From the NCBI GenBank assembly GCA_030728235.1, contig JANRAA010000270.1, forward strand, positions 3,330-15,088: DNA of 11,759 nt, in the 5' to 3' direction. The position numbers were made by a program, and so were the translations under genes. Under the pieces are notes generated by a model, which saw only the letters and a program-made list of their open reading frames with translations, was not told the DNA's origin and did no database searches. Below, piece by piece: positions 7,160-11,759 of this stretch (the stretch's first letter is position 1; every line of letters begins with the position of its first letter). This DNA comes from Flavobacteriales bacterium. Lineage in GTDB: Bacteria > Bacteroidota > Bacteroidia > Flavobacteriales_D > Sanyastnellaceae.

Positions 7160-9421
7160 ATGGTTTTTGACATAGACATGATCAAAGAGGTATATTCTAA
7201 AATGCCTGGTCGCATTGCTGCGGCCCGTAACATAGTTGGCAAGCCTCTTACACTTTCAGAAAAAATACTTTACAGCCACTTGTGGGATGGCGATGCAACG
7301 ACAGCTTTCGAAAGAGGGAAGTCGTATGTAGATTTCGCTCCAGACCGCGTAGCCATGCAAGATGCGACAGCGCAGATGGCCTTGTTGCAGTTCATGCAGG
7401 CAGGTAAAAAGACAGCAGCAGTGCCGTCTACAGTTCACTGTGATCACTTGATTCAGGCGCGTGTTGGTGCGGATAGTGATTTGCAGAACTCGATCAATAA
7501 GAACAACGAAGTTTTCAATTTCTTACAATCTGTTTCCAACAAATACGGCATCGGCTTTTGGAAACCAGGAGCAGGAATCATCCACCAAGTGGTTCTTGAA
7601 AACTATGCATTCCCAGGTGGGATGATGATAGGAACCGATTCACACACCGTGAATGCGGGAGGATTGGGCATGGTAGCCATCGGAGTAGGTGGTGCTGATG
7701 CTGTAGACGTAATGGCAGGAATGGCATGGGAGCTAAAGTTTCCTAAGTTGATAGGTGTTAAGCTAACGGGCAAGATGAGTGGTTGGACGAGTGCCAAAGA
7801 CGTTATTTTGAAAGTTGCAGGTATACTAACTGTAAAAGGGGGAACAGGCGCCATTGTTGAGTATTTTGGCGACGGAGCAACATCCCTGTCGTGCACAGGA
7901 AAAGGCACCATTTGCAACATGGGAGCAGAGATTGGAGCTACCACATCAACCTTTGGTTACGACGAATCAATGTCGCGATACCTTCGTGCAACGGGAAGAG
8001 CAGAAGTTGCTGCGTTAGCGGACAACATCAAAGAACATTTGACAGCAGACGCTGAGGTATATGCCAATCCGGAGCAGTATTTTGATCAAGTAATTGAGAT
8101 CAACCTGTCGGAGTTGGAGCCATATATCAACGGACCATTTACACCTGACCTCGCGACACCGATTTCGAAATTGGGAGAGATGGCGGAGCAGAACGGATGG
8201 CCTACCAAGATAGAAGTTGGACTTATCGGATCATGCACGAATTCTAGTTACGAGGATATTTCGAGATCAGCATCGATAGCAGCGCAGGCAGTTTCGAAGG
8301 GGTTGGTAACCAAGTCGAAATTTACCATTACTCCGGGTTCGGAGCAGGTTCGCTTTACTGTTGCTAGAGACGGATTCATCCAGACCTTTGAGGCCATGGG
8401 AGGTGAAGTGTTTGCGAATGCTTGTGGTCCGTGCATTGGGCAGTGGGATCGCGCTGGGGCTGACAAAGAAGAGAAGAACACGATAGTCCACTCGTTCAAC
8501 CGCAACTTTGCTAAGCGTGCTGACGGCAATCCGAACACCTTTGCATTTGTCGGCTCACCTGAGATGGTAACCGCGTTAGCGATAGCGGGCGACTTGCGTT
8601 TCAATCCACTTACGGATACTTTGACAAACAGTAAAGGAGAGCAGGTTAAGCTAGATCCACCTGTAGGAGATGAGTTACCATCGAGAGGGTTTGCTGTTGA
8701 AGATGCAGGCTTTATAGCTCCTGCGGAGGATGGCAGTTCAGTGAATGTAGTTGTTAAAGAGGGCAGTGAGCGCTTGCAGCTGTTGGATCCTTTCAAGCCA
8801 TGGAATGGTGAGAACATCATGGGAGCCAAGTTGTTGATCAAAGCTTTTGGAAAGTGCACAACGGATCACATATCTATGGCAGGTCCGTGGTTGCGTTACC
8901 GCGGTCATTTGGACAACATAGCGAACAACACCTTGACAGGTGCGGTGAATGCATTTAACAAGGCGACAAATAGTGTAAAGAACCAGTTGACAGGAGAATA
9001 CGGAGAGGTGCCAGCGGTGCAGCGTGCATACAAAGCGGCAGGGGTTCCGACGTTGATAGTAGGAGACAGCAATTACGGTGAAGGATCATCACGCGAGCAT
9101 GCTGCGATGCAGCCTCGTCATCTTGGAGCTGTGGCCGTTTTGGTAAAGTCTTTTGCTCGTATTCACGAGACCAACCTGAAGAAGCAGGGGATGTTAGCTT
9201 TGACCTTTGCGAATGAGTCGGACTACGACAAATTTCAGGAAGATGACACGATTAACTTTGTCGATTTGAAAGACATCGCCCCAGGCAAGCAGATAACATT
9301 GGAATTGGTTCATGCAGATGGCGGCAGGGATGAAGTAAAGACGAATCATACATACAATGCTCAGCAGATAGATTGGTTCAAGGCAGGTTCTGCTTTGAAT
9401 TTGATTAAGTTGCAGCAGTGA
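7160..9421 (+). CDS. acn: Aconitate hydratase, mitochondrial type
   Basis: The [4Fe-4S] enzyme interconverts citrate and isocitrate in the TCA cycle, in the cytoplasm. At 753 residues it matches the mitochondrial-type (AcnA_II-like) aconitases common in Bacteroidota, shorter than E. coli AcnA (about 890). The three cluster cysteines are Cys359 in GSCTNSSYED and Cys422 and Cys425 in ACGPCIGQW, close to pig mitochondrial Cys358, Cys421 and Cys424. Substrate motifs are VHCDHLIQA near 93 and GTDSHTVNAGGLG near 157. The C-terminal swivel domain (from about 545) holds the catalytic-serine motif GSSREHAAM (Ser644, Arg645). It is a single-gene unit with its own promoter, a palindromic possible operator and a terminator, and no other TCA gene is adjacent. 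No damage to the frame is seen. Confidence 0.97.
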   Translation: MVFDIDMIKEVYSKMPGRIAAARNIVGKPLTLSEKILYSHLWDGDATTAFERGKSYVDFAPDRVAMQDATAQMALLQFMQAGKKTAAVPSTVHCDHLIQARVGADSDLQNSINKNNEVFNFLQSVSNKYGIGFWKPGAGIIHQVVLENYAFPGGMMIGTDSHTVNAGGLGMVAIGVGGADAVDVMAGMAWELKFPKLIGVKLTGKMSGWTSAKDVILKVAGILTVKGGTGAIVEYFGDGATSLSCTGKGTICNMGAEIGATTSTFGYDESMSRYLRATGRAEVAALADNIKEHLTADAEVYANPEQYFDQVIEINLSELEPYINGPFTPDLATPISKLGEMAEQNGWPTKIEVGLIGSCTNSSYEDISRSASIAAQAVSKGLVTKSKFTITPGSEQVRFTVARDGFIQTFEAMGGEVFANACGPCIGQWDRAGADKEEKNTIVHSFNRNFAKRADGNPNTFAFVGSPEMVTALAIAGDLRFNPLTDTLTNSKGEQVKLDPPVGDELPSRGFAVEDAGFIAPAEDGSSVNVVVKEGSERLQLLDPFKPWNGENIMGAKLLIKAFGKCTTDHISMAGPWLRYRGHLDNIANNTLTGAVNAFNKATNSVKNQLTGEYGEVPAVQRAYKAAGVPTLIVGDSNYGEGSSREHAAMQPRHLGAVAVLVKSFARIHETNLKKQGMLALTFANESDYDKFQEDDTINFVDLKDIAPGKQITLELVHADGGRDEVKTNHTYNAQQIDWFKAGSALNLIKLQQ

Positions 9422-9440
9422 GTTGATTGATATTGAAGAG

Positions 9441-9464
9441 AGCCTCCTTTTGGGGGCTTTTTTT
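9441..9464 (+). terminator. Intrinsic terminator of the aconitase gene
   Basis: AGCCTCC, loop TTTT and GGGGGCT form a 7-bp stem with one G-U pair; the final T of the stem begins a run of seven T. It starts 19 bases after the aconitase stop. Its tip, tCCTTTTGGG, is the same as in the terminator at 4818-4848. Confidence 0.9.
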
Positions 9465-9475
9465 GTTTGGAGTAT

Positions 9476-10336
9476 TTAGATCTGCAGTCTCTCGGTATGA
9501 TTATCCGCGAAACTACCTACCTCTGTGAATAGTTTGAGAATCATAGATTTTAAATCATGTTTTAGTTTTTTGTAATTGTATTTGAACGAAAATTCATCGA
9601 AATACAGCTGTGTAAGTCCTGGATATGGAAGGTGATGAATGCCATTTAAAATGCGATTTGCATTGATTGATGTATTTTTAACCCAGCTTGGGATTTGATT
9701 TTGATCCTTATTTAGATTTTTAAAGCCGTATTTATCGTGATAGTTTTTAACTAGTAAACGATACCTATGAGTCCGTTCTATCGGCTTTTCGCATGTTTCT
9801 GCAGCTACGATCAATAGTTTATCCGGTTTTAACTTATCCTTTAAGGAGATCATGGATTCCTTGAGTATGAAGGCTTCTTTCATATTGGACTTTGACTGTT
9901 TTTGGCTTCTAGTCTTGATTGGAATTTGATAATCAGGCCTAAAATCGAACATTGATTTGTAGAATTGATCTAGGTTGTGTTTGGCCATTTGTTGTCTGAT
10001 CCTATGAATTAAGTACCAGACGGTTTCATATCTGCTCAGCCCTAGTATTCGCTGCATCTCGCAACTGGAGAAGCTTTTCTTTGTTTGAAGGACAAAATAG
10101 TATGCCGTAAACCAGGTCTTTAATTTTAGTTTGCTGCCGTGCATAGCGGTCCCAGCTTTCAAAGACATCCGGTATTTGCAGTGGCTGCATTCCCAAACTT
10201 CTTTATCGGATTTCCAATAGTGACGATTGCAATCACATTTTCTGCATGTAAGCCCTTGTTTTTCTCTTTGTTGCTTTAAAAAGATCTTGCAACTTTCTTC
10301 GTCTGGGAAGAGGTCGGTAAATTCATTGAATGTCAT
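9476..10336 (-). CDS. IS1595-like transposase, probably catalytically inactive
   Basis: The protein has 286 residues. The N-terminal half matches the IS1595/ISXO2 family: a zinc ribbon (Cys31, Cys34, Cys50, Cys53), then a SKLKLKTWFTAYYFVLQTKKSFS segment and a helix-turn-helix-like region RILGLSRYETVWYLIHRIRQ. The C-terminal part still aligns with the family end: WVKNTSINANRILNGIHH (218-235) and YFDEFSFKYNY (245-255). The middle is short and diverged. Where the family has VEVDETYIGG this protein has FDFRPDYQIP (130-139), the segment with the second Asp seems deleted, and the usual lysine of SNLK appears as Asn227. Base composition is AT-rich: two hand-counted 60-base lines (from 9541 and 9661) have 13 and 17 G+C, against 36 in the line from 8401 in acn. 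The last seven codons lie outside the inverted repeats. It may be a decaying transposase or a domesticated DNA-binding protein. Confidence 0.75.
   Translation of the reverse strand: MTFNEFTDLFPDEESCKIFLKQQREKQGLTCRKCDCNRHYWKSDKEVWECSHCKYRMSLKAGTAMHGSKLKLKTWFTAYYFVLQTKKSFSSCEMQRILGLSRYETVWYLIHRIRQQMAKHNLDQFYKSMFDFRPDYQIPIKTRSQKQSKSNMKEAFILKESMISLKDKLKPDKLLIVAAETCEKPIERTHRYRLLVKNYHDKYGFKNLNKDQNQIPSWVKNTSINANRILNGIHHLPYPGLTQLYFDEFSFKYNYKKLKHDLKSMILKLFTEVGSFADNHTERLQI
9498..9517 (+). repeat. Left terminal inverted repeat of the IS1595-like element
   Basis: The sequence is TGATTATCCGCGAAACTACC. It pairs with 10450-10469 with one mismatch (C against G at position 16). It lies within the 3' coding end of the transposase-like gene, where the minus strand encodes GSFADNH. 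Confidence 0.75.
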
Positions 10337-10449
10337 ATTTCAGTCTATTGTCTGAAGGCAAGTATTCGTTCAAACAAGGAATAATCAAAGAGAAATTTGT
10401 TTAACTTTATGTAGTGACAGTATTTCTTTACGGATGATCAAATTTCATA

Positions 10450-10469
10450 GGTACTTTCGCGGATAATCA
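10450..10469 (-). repeat. Right terminal inverted repeat of the IS1595-like element
   Basis: Read inward on the minus strand it is TGATTATCCGCGAAAGTACC. It lies on the promoter side of the transposase-like gene and ends 12 bases before the ATG of the first outer-membrane protein. A related sequence, TTGATCATCCGTAAA on the minus strand, occurs inside it at 10428-10442. Confidence 0.75.
10452..10459 (+). promoter_or_regulatory. Possible outward -7 element inside the right inverted repeat
   Basis: TACTTTCG differs from TAnnTTTG at one base, and TTTA lies 21 bases upstream (10427-10430), near the -33 position. Transcription would start near 10464 and run into the outer-membrane protein pair. Because only 12 bases separate the repeat from that ATG, a promoter in the element is needed, but this particular one is a weak match. 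Confidence 0.25.
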
Positions 10470-10481
10470 ACAATTGAAACC

Positions 10482-11111
10482 ATGAGAATAATCTTAACCC
10501 TCCTTTTTCTCACCCTCCTCACCCTCACCTCCCCAGCCCAATCCACCCTCCCAAAAAACGTCGTCAAACTCTCTTTCGATGGCTTCTTCTTCGGTCGCTA
10601 CCAAGCTTCCTACGAACGCGTAATCGGTAAATACACTTCCGTCCAACTAACCCTCGGTGGTATCGTAGATCTCAGTAAATCCGAAAATACAACGGGTTCA
10701 GTTTTCAATAACGAAAACCGTACGACCGGATTTGTCGCATCCCCAGAATTCCGAGTGTACCTCAGCGAATTCACAAATACAGACGTGCCGTCCGGATTCT
10801 ACTTCGGAACCTCCGTACGTTACAGAAATGTCAATACTTTCGAAGCACGTGAAGATGAATTTTCGGCCTACGAATTCAATGAACATGAAAGAAACATCGG
10901 TCTAGGTCTGGTAGCTGGTGTGCAATATGTTACTTCCTTCGGTCTCGGCTTCGATGCATACATAGGTCCAGATTTTAGGTACTCTTTCATGGATTCTGAA
11001 ACGAGCGAAATTAGTAAGATCGAAAATATTCCGGCTTTCCTCCAAAGCTCATCTTCTATCTTACAAGAAACTCTGCCGTTCGCTGGAATAAATATTTCTT
11101 ATGCGTTCTAA
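10482..11111 (+). CDS. Outer-membrane beta-barrel protein, DUF3575-like (first of a pair)
   Basis: The product has 209 residues and a Sec signal peptide MRIILTLLFLTLLTLTSPAQ, with likely cleavage after SPA. The remainder alternates polar and hydrophobic residues in amphipathic strands with glycine and aromatic girdles (KLSFDGFFFGRYQASYERVIG, TSVQLTLGG, SPEFRVYLSEFTN). It ends in the terminal phenylalanine (SYAF) typical of barrels recognised by BamA. The motif of a self-similar strand followed by SYER resembles DUF3575-type small barrels of Bacteroidota, but no function is known. The first 75 coding bases are almost free of G. The gene overlaps its downstream paralogue by 11 bases. Its ATG is 12 bp from the inverted repeat of the IS-like element, so the element probably lies in its former promoter region. 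Confidence 0.8.
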   Translation: MRIILTLLFLTLLTLTSPAQSTLPKNVVKLSFDGFFFGRYQASYERVIGKYTSVQLTLGGIVDLSKSENTTGSVFNNENRTTGFVASPEFRVYLSEFTNTDVPSGFYFGTSVRYRNVNTFEAREDEFSAYEFNEHERNIGLGLVAGVQYVTSFGLGFDAYIGPDFRYSFMDSETSEISKIENIPAFLQSSSSILQETLPFAGINISYAF

Positions 11112-11697
11112 ACTGCTTCTCATATCAGTCTTATTTGCTGCGCAATGTGCAGCACAATCGCATGTGATTAAGTTCGATGCTTTCGATCTTTTATCCTCCA
11201 GAATTTCCCTCTCATACGAGCATTTGCTCGGAAGCCAAACCTCTGTCCAAATTACCTCAGGGGTGTTGCTTGATTATTCAAAACAGACGATAACATACCA
11301 ACCAGGAATCGCTTTAGACAGTGAAGATATTTCAAAAGGTTGGCGCTTTATTCCTGAATTTAGATACTACCTGACAGAAATGACTAACATGAAAGCGCCC
11401 GCCGGAGCTCATGTTAATTTCTCGGGTTTATATGAAAATGAGAATTCTTCTTTCGTCAATGAATTAAATAATTGGACGAAGACTGAACAGCGTGTCGGAG
11501 TTGGCGCCGGACTCGGAATGCAATGGTTCTTTGTGCGAAATTTAGGTATGGAACTCGATTTTAAAATCTATACTTTATACAGATTTTCAGACCAATCAGG
11601 GAACTTCTACAATGGACTAATTTCACCTTTTGAGAATTCTGAAATCTCTCGCGAGTTCAACTCTTTATTCTTCGGTAAAATCGTTTACGGATTCTAA
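11101..11697 (+). CDS. Outer-membrane beta-barrel protein, DUF3575-like (second of a pair)
   Basis: The product has 198 residues and a signal peptide MRSKLLLISVLFAAQCAAQS, probably cleaved after CAA or CAAQ. The cysteine is not in a convincing lipobox. It is a clear paralogue of the preceding protein: both have SYEhllG..TSVQ.T.G...D.SK, then PEFR.YL.E.TN...P.G, and both end in an aromatic strand (here VYGF). The ATG at 11101 lies within the last codons of the upstream gene (stop 11109-11111), so translation is probably coupled and the two form one operon. The loop segments differ more than the strands, as expected for surface loops. Function is unknown. Its stop is 2 bp from the stop of the presumed convergent gene at the right edge. 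Confidence 0.8.
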   Translation: MRSKLLLISVLFAAQCAAQSHVIKFDAFDLLSSRISLSYEHLLGSQTSVQITSGVLLDYSKQTITYQPGIALDSEDISKGWRFIPEFRYYLTEMTNMKAPAGAHVNFSGLYENENSSFVNELNNWTKTEQRVGVGAGLGMQWFFVRNLGMELDFKIYTLYRFSDQSGNFYNGLISPFENSEISREFNSLFFGKIVYGF

Positions 11698-11699
11698 AT

Positions 11700-11759
11700 C
11701 TACTGCTTCTTAAAGGTGAAGCGCATGCACATCTGATCTCCACTGCCGCTCTCAAAACG
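11700..11759 (-). CDS. 3' end of an unidentified gene (partial)
   Basis: On the minus strand the last 60 bases of the window read as 19 codons, RFESGSGDQMCMRFTFKKQ, and a TAG stop. The frame is open to the window edge. The basic end and lack of low-complexity sequence fit a real C-terminus, and the position directly after the stop of the convergent outer-membrane gene fits the tight packing elsewhere. Too short to assign a family, and an open frame of this length can occur by chance. Confidence 0.42.
   Translation of the reverse strand, partial: RFESGSGDQMCMRFTFKKQ

Larger units (their letters stand above)
9498..10469. mobile_element. IS1595-like element bounded by 20-bp inverted repeats
   Basis: Two inverted repeats with 19 of 20 matching bases enclose 972 bp, a normal size for IS1595-family elements, and the only gene inside is the transposase-like one. 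The next eight bases outward (TCTCGGTA at 9490-9497, ACAATTGA at 10470-10477) do not form a target duplication, so the insertion is old, rearranged, or its ends are slightly misplaced. The transposase stop lies 22 bp outside the left end. The element sits between the aconitase terminator and the outer-membrane protein pair. Confidence 0.6.

Noticed and set aside
8248..8859. A 203-codon open frame on the minus strand opposite the aconitase gene
   Set aside because: It is antisense to conserved aconitase sequence, rich in Ser/Pro as shadow frames are, and has no recognisable motif or promoter.
9490..10477. Target-site duplication for the IS-like element
   Set aside because: The eight bases outside the two inverted repeats (TCTCGGTA and ACAATTGA) do not match, so no duplication can be claimed.
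11704..11721. Hairpin GCTTC-GAAGC after the second OMP gene
   Set aside because: The stem is only five or six base pairs and has no T-run on either strand, so it is not a credible terminator.

Overview
The window looks like chromosomal DNA of a member of the Bacteroidota, probably Flavobacteriales-like. Four signs support this. TAnnTTTG-type -7 promoter elements precede several genes and strong Shine-Dalgarno sequences are absent. The first gene is a TlpA-type thioredoxin protein with a DUF5106-like N-terminal part. The aconitase is of the 753-residue mitochondrial type. Polyphosphate kinase is paired with a short, single-module Ppx. No rRNA, tRNA or CRISPR array is visible. No stretch over 300 bases lacks a gene.

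Layout. The left edge holds the 3' part of a TlpA-like thioredoxin gene (+). It converges on a ppk-ppx operon (-, about 4.0 to 1.0 kb), and the whole gap between them is an array of twelve 7-bp repeats. Divergent from ppk is a typical 2-Cys peroxiredoxin (+) that ends in a strong intrinsic terminator. Next come a lipoprotein of the S51/cyanophycinase family (+) and a convergent MacB/FtsX-type ABC permease without its ATPase (-), with only 4 bp between their stops. Divergent from the permease is aconitase (+), with a perfect 16-bp palindrome just behind its predicted promoter and a clear terminator after it.

The right part is accessory. An AT-rich IS1595-like transposase gene (-) is bracketed by 20-bp inverted repeats with one mismatch, about 972 bp end to end. 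The left repeat lies inside the 3' end of the coding region, and the protein seems to lack the usual catalytic acidic residues. Only 12 bp beyond the right repeat starts a pair of overlapping paralogous outer-membrane beta-barrel genes (+). Their promoter should therefore lie in the element. The last 60 bases look like the 3' end of a gene on the minus strand.

Functionally the core genes are housekeeping: polyphosphate synthesis and breakdown, peroxide defence, the TCA cycle and envelope functions. I see no complete novel defence or biosynthetic system. The best candidates for a second look are the transposase-like element and its effect on the downstream OMP pair, the heptamer array, and the palindrome in the aconitase leader.
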